Shown: positions 1 to 5,063 of the stretch, one piece after another
Layout of the letters: every line of letters begins with the position of its first letter
Numbering within the stretch: position 1 is the stretch's first letter
Notes under the pieces: model-generated
Seen by the model: only the letters and a program-made list of their open reading frames with translations
What the model was told of the DNA's origin: nothing
Databases searched by the model: none
Program-made: the position numbers and the translations under genes
Source: Pseudomonadota bacterium
GTDB lineage: Bacteria; Pseudomonadota; Alphaproteobacteria; Caulobacterales; Caulobacteraceae
Assembly: GCA_023433655.1 (NCBI GenBank)
Contig: JAEYUE010000134.1
Span: 1 to 5,992, forward strand
Length of the DNA: 5,992 nt
Reading direction: 5' to 3'

Positions 1-43
1 GAAGGCTTCGGTCGGCGCCGGCATGAAGTCAGGCCCGCCGGCT

Positions 44-63
44 GCAGGACACGCTCGTCCTGC
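44..63. repeat. Short inverted repeat (stem-loop) downstream of ruvA
   Basis: GCAGGAC and GTCCTGC form a perfect 7-base-pair stem around a 6-base spacer (ACGCTC on the plus strand). It lies about 33 bases past the ruvA stop, just beyond the heptamer repeat. No run of T follows it on either strand, so it is not a convincing intrinsic terminator. It could still fold in the ruvA transcript or mark the end of a convergent gene to the left of the window. The first 43 bases show no gene that can be supported. Confidence 0.5.
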
Positions 64-91
64 TCGCCACTCGCCACTCGCCACTCGCCAC
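64..91. repeat. Heptamer tandem repeat, four copies of TCGCCAC
   Basis: Four perfect head-to-tail copies of TCGCCAC occupy these bases, followed by a partial TC. On the minus strand, which is the transcribed strand of ruvA, the unit reads GTGGCGA. The array begins four bases beyond the ruvA stop codon, so it would lie in the 3' part of the ruvA message or in the gap before the next gene. A period of seven is not in-frame, and no gene here needs it. It is most likely a slippage-prone intergenic microsatellite. Its function, if any, is unknown. Confidence 0.9.
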
Positions 92-95
92 TCCC

Positions 96-713
96 TCACC
101 GCCCCAACTCCTGCAGCGCGGCGCGGATCACCGCGGACAGGTCGGCGTCATCGCCGAGGCGGATCAGGGCCTGATCCACTGCCCGGCGGGCGTTGACCTC
201 GACGACGCCGAGGCCGAGCAGGGCCGAGACCGCCTCGCCGGTCAGGCTGGGCGTGGGAGCCGCAGCTTCAATGTGCACGCCGGACGCCGAGGGCGTGAAA
301 GACGGCTCGCCCAACGGCTTGCCCTTCAGCTCGGTGACGATGCGCAGGGCCAGCTTGGGGCCGACGCCGTTGGCGCGGGCCACGGCCGCCTTGTCCTCGC
401 GCGCCACCGCGGCAGCCAGCTCGCCGGGGGGCAGGACGTCCAGCACCGACAGAGCCGCCTTGGGCCCGACCCCCTGGATGGTCAGCAGGGTGGTGAAGGC
501 CCGGCGCTCGTCCCGCCCGAGGAAGCCGTACAGGCGCGGCCCGCTCTCGGCGCTCCAGGTGCTTTCGATGAACAGGGTGGCCTCGTCGCCCGGGGCCGGC
601 AGACGGCCGAGCGTGCGCGAGCCGCAGGCCACCACGTAGCCGACCCCGGCGCAGTCGATCAGGCAGTGGTCCGGCTCGACCTCCGCCAGCACGCCTCTCA
701 GACGGCCGATCAT
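96..713 (-). CDS. ruvA: Holliday junction branch migration protein RuvA
   Basis: RuvA binds four-way Holliday junctions as a tetramer and loads the RuvB motor for branch migration in recombinational repair. The product is 205 residues, close to the usual 200-205. It opens with the family signature MIGRLRG. The N-terminal OB-fold domain covers about 1-64 and ends in LYGF (61-64). Two helix-hairpin-helix motifs follow, IQGVGPKAA (79-87) and ANGVGPKLA (114-122), each with the GVGPK turn that contacts DNA backbone. A linker at about 133-157 leads to domain III (about 158-205), which binds RuvB. The ATG overlaps the ruvC stop as ATGA, so the two are translationally coupled. A longer reading frame extends upstream, but that part is the ruvC gene read in another frame. 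One oddity is the acidic pin, where only one of two acidic residues is kept (E56). ruvB is not visible in the window. Confidence 0.97.
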   Translation of the reverse strand: MIGRLRGVLAEVEPDHCLIDCAGVGYVVACGSRTLGRLPAPGDEATLFIESTWSAESGPRLYGFLGRDERRAFTTLLTIQGVGPKAALSVLDVLPPGELAAAVAREDKAAVARANGVGPKLALRIVTELKGKPLGEPSFTPSASGVHIEAAAPTPSLTGEAVSALLGLGVVEVNARRAVDQALIRLGDDADLSAVIRAALQELGR

Positions 714-1210
714 GCCGCCAGTCCCCGCATCCGGCGCAGCTGCGCGTGGGTGATGGCCACCGCCAGGGCGTCGGCGGCGTCCGCCTTCACCTCGCCGGCC
801 TGCGGCAGCAGCCGCTTCACCATGAAGGCGATCTGGCTCTTGTCGGCATGGCCGGCCCCGACCACCGCCTTCTTGATCAGGTTCGGCGAGTATTCGGCGA
901 CACCGAGACCGCAACGCGCCGGGGCCAGCATGACCGCCGCGCGGGCGTGGCCCAGTTTCAGCGTCGAGGACGGGTTCATGTTGACGAAGACCTCCTCGAT
1001 CGCCGCCTCGTCGCAGGCGTGGGCGGCGCAGACCTCCGCCACCGCCTCCAGCAGGAACAGCAGCCGCTCGCTGAACGGCGCCGTTTCGGGCGGGGCCACC
1101 ACGCCATGGGCGATCCAGCGCAGGCGCGACCCCTCGGCCGCCACCACGCCCCATCCGGTGCGCCTGAGGCCGGGGTCCAGCCCCAGGATTCGAGTCGCTT
1201 CGTTCGCCAT
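710..1210 (-). CDS. ruvC: Crossover junction endodeoxyribonuclease RuvC
   Basis: RuvC is the Holliday junction resolvase. As a dimer it makes paired symmetric nicks, using two metal ions, in the RuvABC complex. The product is 166 residues against 173 in E. coli. The RNase H-like fold shows all four catalytic acids: D12 in LGLDPG, E72 in AIEEVF, and D144 and D147 in KADAADALA. The conserved stretches NPSSTLKLG (79-87) and HADKSQIAFMVKRLL (121-135) also match the family. The ATG at 1210 is well supported, because an in-frame TGA lies only 12 bases upstream. The ribosome site is poor (GGAACGG abuts the ATG). The gene follows the cupin by 58 bases on the same strand and overlaps ruvA by four bases. 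All catalytic residues are present, so it should be active. Confidence 0.97.
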   Translation of the reverse strand: MANEATRILGLDPGLRRTGWGVVAAEGSRLRWIAHGVVAPPETAPFSERLLFLLEAVAEVCAAHACDEAAIEEVFVNMNPSSTLKLGHARAAVMLAPARCGLGVAEYSPNLIKKAVVGAGHADKSQIAFMVKRLLPQAGEVKADAADALAVAITHAQLRRMRGLAA

Positions 1211-1250
1211 CCGTTCCAGTCATGCCCGATAGATGGCTAACGGACAATGA

Positions 1251-1265
1251 CCGCCGCGACGGCGG
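1251..1265 (-). terminator. Possible weak terminator hairpin after the cupin gene
   Basis: On the minus strand CCGCCG-TCG-CGGCGG forms a perfect 6-base-pair stem with a 3-base loop, starting three bases after the cupin stop codon. The following bases are TCATTGT, which is not a proper U-run, so at most it is a weak or attenuating terminator. It may separate the cupin message from ruvCA or simply stabilise the cupin 3' end. Confidence 0.35.
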
Positions 1266-1268
1266 ACC

Positions 1269-1664
1269 CTACTCGGTGGTGGTGCCGTCGAAATGCTCTT
1301 CGGAGGCGTCGGCCTCGGCCTTGGTCCGGTGCACCACGCCCTCGCGGTGATCCGGCGGGCCGTAGAGGGTGTACAGCGCCAGCGGCTCGTCGCCGGTGTT
1401 GATGACATTGTGCCGCGCGCCCGCCGGCACGATGACCGCGTCGTCGTCCTTGATGGCGGTGCGCTTGCCGTCGATCGACACCTCGCCGGAGCCGCTCTCG
1501 ATGCGGAAGAACTGGTCGTGGTCCTCGTGGACCTCCTCGCCGATCTCCTCGCCGGGCTTGAGCGTCATCAGCACGAGCTGGAGGTATTTGCCGGTGTAGA
1601 GCACCCGGCGGAAGTCGGGGTTGCCGACGGTCAGCTCTTCGATATTGGCGACGAAGCCCTTCAT
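1269..1664 (-). CDS. Small single-domain cupin protein of unknown substrate
   Basis: This 131-residue protein is one conserved beta-barrel cupin domain, probably cytoplasmic. Cupin motif 1 is at about 38-60: E44, H46, H49 and Q51 in EVHEDHDQFF, then the glycine-rich turn SGSG. Motif 2 is at about 75-89, where PAGARHN places P80, G82, H85 and N86. H46, Q51 and H85, with H49 or E44, are the likely metal ligands. Motif 1 has Q where many cupins have E. Relatives beginning with a similar VANIEELT segment are common in bacteria and archaea. They are sometimes labelled sugar-phosphate isomerase, but I know of no demonstrated reaction. The start is supported by AGGAG at 1674-1678, nine bases before the ATG. 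The C-terminal 20 residues are charged and probably flexible. It sits 73 bases after the second MgtC-like gene, on the same strand. Confidence 0.9.
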   Translation of the reverse strand: MKGFVANIEELTVGNPDFRRVLYTGKYLQLVLMTLKPGEEIGEEVHEDHDQFFRIESGSGEVSIDGKRTAIKDDDAVIVPAGARHNVINTGDEPLALYTLYGPPDHREGVVHRTKAEADASEEHFDGTTTE

Positions 1665-1696
1665 GGCGGTGTTCTCCTGCGGCGTGGGGACAGGGT

Positions 1697-1725
1697 GAAA
1701 TTGGGCCCCCTCCGCAGCCGTTCAA
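1697..1725 (-). promoter_or_regulatory. Weak candidate promoter for the cupin gene
   Basis: On the minus strand TTGAAC (1725-1720) is followed after 17 bases by AATTTC (1702-1697). The first box is close to the sigma-70 -35 consensus, but the second is a poor -10. Transcription would start near 1690, leaving room for the AGGAG ribosome site of the cupin. The alternative is read-through from the MgtC genes, 73 bases upstream. Confidence 0.22.
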
Positions 1726-1737
1726 GTCAGCCGCCGC

Positions 1738-2427
1738 CTATTCGTCGCGCGGAAGGACCGAGAAGCCAGCCAGACCCTCCCGGCCGTGCAGGTCGGCCAC
1801 GAGGCCATCGACATTGATCGGCATCGGCCCCTTCACCTTAAGCACATGCTCATGGATGAGGCCGTCAGGGCTGATGACGTGGCCGATACGCACCGCCCTG
1901 AGGCCACGGGCGCGCAGCAGCTCCCGCACGGCGCTCTCGCCGGGCGCCGATCCCTGCTTCCAGCGCAGCGCCACATCCATCACTCCCACGTGCGGCAGCT
2001 TGGCGTCGAGCAGGCGCAGCACGGCCAGAACGGCCAAGGTGGCGCCCGAGCCGATCAGGGCCAGATCCAGCATGCCGACGCCGAACAGCACACCGATCGC
2101 CGAGGTGACCCACAGCGAGGCGGCCGTGGTCAGGCCGTGCACCGAGAATCCCTCGCGGAAGATCACCCCGGCGCACAGGAAGCCGATCCCGGTCAGCAGA
2201 CCGTGCGCCATCCGGGTCGGATCGATGACCACCCGCTGCGCCGGCAGCCAGGCGAAGTCCCAGTTGGCCTGCTGCATCGCCGCCAGCATCAGCAGGCAGC
2301 TGGTCACGCAGACGAGGATGTGGGTGCGGAACCCCGCCGGATGCCCGTGATAGGTGCGCTCGACCCCGATCAGCCCGCCCGCCGTCATGGCCGCCAGCAC
2401 CGGCCAGACCAGATCCCAATCCAACAA
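1738..2427 (-). CDS. MgtC/SapB-family membrane protein, downstream copy
   Basis: This 229-residue inner-membrane protein belongs to the MgtC/SapB family. About five membrane segments are predicted by eye at 6-22, 36-52, 74-90, 99-118 and 121-140, followed by a soluble C-terminal domain (about 147-229) that in the family is often ACT-like. Family marks are GGLIGVER (17-24), AGFRTHILV (31-39), DPTRMAHG (69-76), GIGFLCAGVIF (80-90) and GLTTAASLW (98-106). In Salmonella, MgtC supports growth in low magnesium and inside macrophages and restrains the F-type ATP synthase. The role in free-living bacteria is not settled. The start is TTG at 2427, chosen because GGAG (2434-2437) lies six bases upstream and the protein then begins right before the first membrane segment. 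It is a tandem paralogue of the gene at 2492-3190, 64 bases upstream. Confidence 0.9.
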   Translation of the reverse strand: MLDWDLVWPVLAAMTAGGLIGVERTYHGHPAGFRTHILVCVTSCLLMLAAMQQANWDFAWLPAQRVVIDPTRMAHGLLTGIGFLCAGVIFREGFSVHGLTTAASLWVTSAIGVLFGVGMLDLALIGSGATLAVLAVLRLLDAKLPHVGVMDVALRWKQGSAPGESAVRELLRARGLRAVRIGHVISPDGLIHEHVLKVKGPMPINVDGLVADLHGREGLAGFSVLPRDE

Positions 2428-2433
2428 GTTTCG

Positions 2434-2437
2434 CTCC
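2434..2437 (-). promoter_or_regulatory. Ribosome binding site that sets the TTG start
   Basis: GGAG on the minus strand lies six bases before the TTG at 2427. It is flanked by GTTT and AAAC, which could pair and show the GGAG in the loop. It is the main reason to accept a TTG start for this MgtC-like gene rather than the internal ATG at codon 14, which lies within the first membrane segment. Confidence 0.6.
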
Positions 2438-2491
2438 GCAAACTGACGAATCAGCAGCCTAGGACCACCGCCGCCGGCCGGGCAAGCGCCG

Positions 2492-3190
2492 TCAGTCGTC
2501 GCGCGGATCGAGGCGGTAACCCGTCACGCCTTCGATGGCGCGCAGGCGCGCCGCCAGCGCCTTGAGCGAATTCTCGCCCCGGGCCCGCAGACGGAAAATC
2601 CGCTGCACCGAGGCGCCCGCGTCCGCCAGCCGGTGGCGTTCGCCGCTGGCGCTCCATCCGGCCCCGGCGATCGCCGCCTCGACCGCCTGTTCCGCCTCCG
2701 GCGTGTCGCGCCGCCAGCTCACTTCCGCGTCGATGACCACCTGCTGCGGCAGCCGCACGCTGATCAGCCTCAGCGCGGCGAGGATGACCACCGTCAGCGC
2801 CGCGCCGGTGACCGCCAGCCAGAACAGCCCGGCCCCGAACAGCAGGCCGATCGTCGCCGTGATCCACAGCGAGGCCGCCGTGGTCAGGCCGTGGATCGAG
2901 AAACCCGAGCGGAAGATCACCCCCGCGCACAGGAAGCCGATGCCGGTCAGCACGCCATGCGCCATCCGCGTCGGATCGCTGACGATGCGCGTGCCGGCCA
3001 GGGCCTCGAACCGCCAGTCGCCCTGCGAGACCGAGGCCTCCATCAGCAGGGCAGAAGCCAGGCAGACGAGGATGTGGGTCCGGAAGCCCGCCGACCGCCC
3101 GCGCCACTCCCGCTCGAAACCGATCAGCCCGCCCGCGACGATTGCGGCCAGCAGCGGCAGGGCGAAGTCCGGCAGGTCGGTCAGCTCCAT
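2492..3190 (-). CDS. MgtC/SapB-family membrane protein, upstream copy
   Basis: This 232-residue inner-membrane protein is a paralogue of the next gene downstream. Predicted membrane segments are about 8-25, 38-55, 77-93, 102-120 and 122-142, followed by a soluble C-terminal domain (about 150-232). The family marks are GGLIGFERE (20-28), AGFRTHILVCL (34-44), DPTRMAHG (72-79), GIGFLCAGVIF (83-93) and GLTTAASLW (101-109). Counted by eye, 36 of 40 residues from D72 to T111 match the other copy. The C-terminal domains share little beyond the final PRD followed by D or E. The start is the ATG at 3190; its ribosome site is weak (only CCGGGCG before it). It is the first gene of the minus-strand series, and a strong inverted repeat lies just upstream at 3208-3232. 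The physiological role is unknown; magnesium or membrane-energy stress is the family-based guess. Confidence 0.92.
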   Translation of the reverse strand: MELTDLPDFALPLLAAIVAGGLIGFEREWRGRSAGFRTHILVCLASALLMEASVSQGDWRFEALAGTRIVSDPTRMAHGVLTGIGFLCAGVIFRSGFSIHGLTTAASLWITATIGLLFGAGLFWLAVTGAALTVVILAALRLISVRLPQQVVIDAEVSWRRDTPEAEQAVEAAIAGAGWSASGERHRLADAGASVQRIFRLRARGENSLKALAARLRAIEGVTGYRLDPRDD

Positions 3191-3207
3191 CGCCCGGCAA
3201 CGGCGGG

Positions 3208-3232
3208 CGGGCGGACCGGTTCCGGCCGCCCG
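3208..3232. promoter_or_regulatory. Long inverted repeat in the leader of the first MgtC-like gene
   Basis: Two 11-base arms, CGGGCGG-CCGG and CCGG-CCGCCCG on the minus strand, pair perfectly apart from one unpaired base, around a 2-base centre. The centre of the dyad is about 30 bases upstream of the ATG at 3190, so it lies in either the promoter or the 5' leader. As RNA it would fold into a very stable hairpin close to the start codon; as DNA it could be an operator. The local GC content makes such dyads more likely by chance. No clear -10/-35 pair is seen between 3191 and 3304. Confidence 0.4.
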
Positions 3233-3304
3233 GCGCGCGACGGGTCAGGAACCCCCGCCGCCGCCGCGGCGTTCTGTCCGCTGGCGCGAATCCGGGAGCC
3301 CGCG

Positions 3305-3514
3305 ATGGGCGGCTTGAATGGACGGGGCCTTCCGACGGAGGCCTATGAAAATCTCAGGGGCGAGGTGCTGCGGGCGGCGGTGGAGCTGTCTGACGAGCAG
3401 CTGACCGACCTGACCGAGGCCCTGCACGGCCTGATCCGCCTGCGCCGCCCCGGCCGGCCGCTGCGCAATCCCGACGGCTGGGTCGCCGACGAGCTGCGCA
3501 GCTTCGCCGACTGA
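3305..3514 (+). CDS. Small unknown protein, 69 residues
   Basis: I do not recognise this protein. It is soluble and mostly charged, with no signal peptide or membrane segment. Residues 12-47 look helical and amphipathic (ENLRGEVLRAAVELSDEQL, then LTEALHGLIRLRR), and the end (GWVADELRSFAD) may form a second short helix. An open frame runs far upstream, but that part is antisense to the MgtC-like gene. The ATG at 3305 is preferred because GGGAG (3294-3298) lies six bases before it. It is divergent from the MgtC pair (114-base gap) and converges on yebC with only three bases between the two stop codons. It has the size and layout of a real small gene, and a homology search should settle whether it is conserved. 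Confidence 0.72.
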   Translation: MGGLNGRGLPTEAYENLRGEVLRAAVELSDEQLTDLTEALHGLIRLRRPGRPLRNPDGWVADELRSFAD

Positions 3515-3517
3515 GCC

Positions 3518-4291
3518 TCAGCCGGCGTACTTCGCCAGATCCTCGTCCGAAATGTCCTCGTTCGAATAGACATTCTGCACGTCGTCCTCGGCGTCCAGGG
3601 CGTCGAGCAGCTTCATCAGCGTCCCGACCGCCTCGCCGGTGACCGGCACCTCCGACTGCGGCTTCCACACCAGCGCCGTCGACTTCGGGTCGCCCAGCAC
3701 CTTGGACATGGCGTCCGCGACCTCGTTGAGATCCTCGAACTTCGTCCAGATGGTGTGGCCCGGCGCGTCCTCGTAGATGTCCGGCTTGACCAGGTCGCTC
3801 TCCACGTCCTGGGCGCCGGCCTCGATGGCCGCCTCCATGACCGCGTCCTCGCTGCCCGCCTCGGCCGGATAGATGATCTGGCCGACCCGGTCCCACATGA
3901 AGGCCACCGAGTTCATCTCGCCCAGCGCCCCGCCGTTCTTCGAGAAGGCGGCGCGGATGTTCGATCCGGCCCGGTTGCGGTTGTCGGTCAGGGCCTCGAC
4001 GATGATCCCCACCCCGCCGGGGCCGCGGCCCTCGTAGCGGATCTCCTCCATCGTATCGACGTCGCCCGACGAGGCCTTGTTGATGGCCCGCTGGATGACG
4101 TCCTTGGGCAGGCTCTCGGCCTTGGCGTTGTTCACCGCCAGACGCAGGCGCGGGTTCATCGCCGGGTCGGGCAGGCCCGACTTGGCCGCCACGGTGATGT
4201 CGCGCGACAGCTTGGAGAACAGCTTGGACCGCTGCGCGTCGGCGCGGCCCTTGCGGTGCATGATGTTCTTGAATTTGGAATGGCCGGCCAT
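3518..4291 (-). CDS. yebC: YebC/PmpR-family translation-associated factor
   Basis: The product has 257 residues against 246 in E. coli YebC. It begins MAGHSKFKNIMHRKG, the family's N-terminal signature, followed by SKLFSKLSRDITVAAKSG (22-39). The RYEGRGPGGVGIIVEALTDN segment (85-104) and NRAGSNIRAAFSKNGG (105-120) mark the central domain. The acidic C-terminus is usual. The family was long annotated as a transcription regulator (PmpR in Pseudomonas). Work on mitochondrial TACO1 and bacterial homologues points to a role at the ribosome, relieving stalls at proline-rich stretches. No good ribosome site precedes the ATG at 4291, but the signature fixes the start. yebC often sits next to ruvCAB; here it is separated by the small convergent gene, the MgtC pair and the cupin. 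A promoter-like pair lies at 4328-4356. Confidence 0.96.
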   Translation of the reverse strand: MAGHSKFKNIMHRKGRADAQRSKLFSKLSRDITVAAKSGLPDPAMNPRLRLAVNNAKAESLPKDVIQRAINKASSGDVDTMEEIRYEGRGPGGVGIIVEALTDNRNRAGSNIRAAFSKNGGALGEMNSVAFMWDRVGQIIYPAEAGSEDAVMEAAIEAGAQDVESDLVKPDIYEDAPGHTIWTKFEDLNEVADAMSKVLGDPKSTALVWKPQSEVPVTGEAVGTLMKLLDALDAEDDVQNVYSNEDISDEDLAKYAG

Positions 4292-4327
4292 GAGAGTCGT
4301 TCTGGGTCCGTAGAAGTTGAGGCGGGC

Positions 4328-4356
4328 CGTCTAGCCGATGCCGGCCCGGCTGTCAC
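4328..4356 (-). promoter_or_regulatory. Candidate promoter for yebC
   Basis: On the minus strand GTGACAG (4356-4350) is followed after 14 bases by GCTAGACG (4335-4328). This fits the remembered Caulobacter housekeeping pattern, TTGACGS, 10-14 bases, GCTANAWC, with two mismatches in each box. Transcription would start near 4321, giving a leader of about 30 bases. A perfect dyad (4350-4363) overlaps the upstream box. Confidence 0.4.
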
Positions 4357-4363
4357 GGGACAG
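4350..4363. promoter_or_regulatory. Operator-like dyad CTGTC-ACGG-GACAG
   Basis: This is a perfect 5-base inverted repeat with a 4-base centre in the 122-base gap between the divergent yebC and the small membrane protein gene. It overlaps the proposed yebC -35 box, as expected for a repressor site, but no regulator can be named. A dyad of this size can arise by chance. Confidence 0.3.
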
Positions 4364-4413
4364 GAACCGCCAGCGTCGCCGGGCATTTCCCGAGCGAACC
4401 CCCGGAGCCCGCC

Positions 4414-4614
4414 ATGACCGCCGAAGACGCCATCCAGGACGCCGACCTCTACACCGACGAGGACCTTGAGGAGGCCGACATCGTCGAATGGTACGAGGCC
4501 CGGCCGATGACCGTCTCGACCTACGCCGCCGCCGGCGCCGTCATCGGCGCCTTCGCCCTGGGCGTTCTCACCGCGGTCGGCGCCCTCGCCCTGATGGGCC
4601 GGCTGGACGACTAG
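4414..4614 (+). CDS. Small single-pass membrane protein, 66 residues, unknown
   Basis: The protein has a strongly acidic N-terminal part (about 1-29, rich in D and E, for example YTDEDLEEADIVEWYE at 13-28). One hydrophobic segment at about 36-61 (TYAAAGAVIGAFALGVL, then further Ala, Val and Leu) and a very short tail GRLDD follow. There is no signal peptidase site, so a single membrane anchor with a cytoplasmic or periplasmic acidic arm is likely; the charge pattern does not settle the orientation. GGAG at 4404-4407 lies six bases before the ATG and supports this start. It is divergent from yebC, and its TAG stop shares the palindrome CTAG (4611-4614) with the stop of the converging thioesterase. 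I do not recognise the family and assign no function. Confidence 0.8.
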   Translation: MTAEDAIQDADLYTDEDLEEADIVEWYEARPMTVSTYAAAGAVIGAFALGVLTAVGALALMGRLDD

Positions 4615-5048
4615 GGCTTCAGGCTCTCCAGGAAGCCGCGCATCTTCTCATCCACCGGCACCGGCCGCTTGGTCTCGCGGTCGACGTAGACGTGGACGAA
4701 GTGGCCGACGGCGGCGGCCTCCTCCTCGTTGTTGCGGAACAGGCCGATCTCGTAGCGGACCGAGCTGGTCCCCACATGCGCCACGCGCACCCCCGCCTGG
4801 ATCTCGTCCGGGAAGGCGGTCGGGGCGAAGTAGCGGCAGCCCGTCTCGGCCACCAGGCCGATGACCTTGCCGTGGTGGATGTCGAGCAGGCCGTTGACGA
4901 CCAGCAGCCGGTTCACCGCCGTGTCGAACCAGGCGTAGTAGACCACGTTGTTGACGTGGCCGTAGACGTCGTTGTCCATCCAGCGCGTGGAGATGGCCTG
5001 GAAGCGGCGGTAGTCGCTTCGCCGGGTCCGCTCGATGGTGCCAGTCAC
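4611..5048 (-). CDS. Hotdog-fold acyl-CoA thioesterase (4HBT/FadM-like)
   Basis: This protein has 145 residues from the GTG at 5048, or 147 from the ATG at 5054. It is a single hotdog domain of the 4-hydroxybenzoyl-CoA thioesterase/YbgC-FadM group, which hydrolyses acyl-CoA to free acid and CoA in the cytoplasm. In 147-residue numbering the active-site motif is RWMDNDVYGHVNNVVYY (24-40), with D29 aligned to the likely catalytic aspartate and GHVNN as in FadM. The central helix follows, and the C-terminal strands run to about 130. The start is uncertain. A strong AGGGAGG (5055-5061) touches the ATG with no gap but stands six bases from the GTG at codon 3, so GTG is preferred here. Use of the ATG would fit a nearly leaderless message. 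The natural substrate cannot be read from the sequence. The gene is divergent from the alcohol dehydrogenase. Confidence 0.92.
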   Translation of the reverse strand: MTGTIERTRRSDYRRFQAISTRWMDNDVYGHVNNVVYYAWFDTAVNRLLVVNGLLDIHHGKVIGLVAETGCRYFAPTAFPDEIQAGVRVAHVGTSSVRYEIGLFRNNEEEAAAVGHFVHVYVDRETKRPVPVDEKMRGFLESLKP

Positions 5049-5054
5049 GCGCAT

Positions 5055-5061
5055 CCTCCCT
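5055..5061 (-). promoter_or_regulatory. Strong ribosome binding site that argues for a GTG start
   Basis: AGGGAGG on the minus strand ends directly at the ATG at 5054, a spacing at which it could not position that codon. It lies six bases before the in-frame GTG at 5048, a normal spacing. This is the best ribosome site in the window. Confidence 0.65.
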
Positions 5062-5063
5062 GT

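Noticed and set aside
273..1232. Long plus-strand open frames opposite ruvA and ruvC
   Set aside because: They are antisense to two proteins with full family signatures, their translations are rich in Arg, Gln, His and Ala as in GC-driven shadow frames, and no ribosome site supports them.
714..1247. An N-terminal extension of RuvA of about 178 residues
   Set aside because: The extension is ruvC DNA read in another frame. The true RuvA begins MIGRLRG at 713, with the usual length and an ATGA overlap.
2443..2454. Small hairpin CTGA-TTCG-TCAG between the MgtC-like genes (minus strand)
   Set aside because: The stem is only four base pairs with no T-run; it is too small to call as a terminator or regulator.
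1786..2565. Plus-strand open frame across the downstream MgtC-like gene
   Set aside because: The opposite strand codes for a clear membrane family with correct motifs; this frame is compositionally biased and has no recognisable domain.
3251..3270. CCG-rich stretch before the 69-residue gene
   Set aside because: It is a short low-complexity run expected in such a GC-rich genome and not a meaningful repeat.
2633..3304. Upstream extension of the 69-residue protein
   Set aside because: It is antisense to an MgtC-like gene; a good ribosome site lies just before the ATG at 3305.
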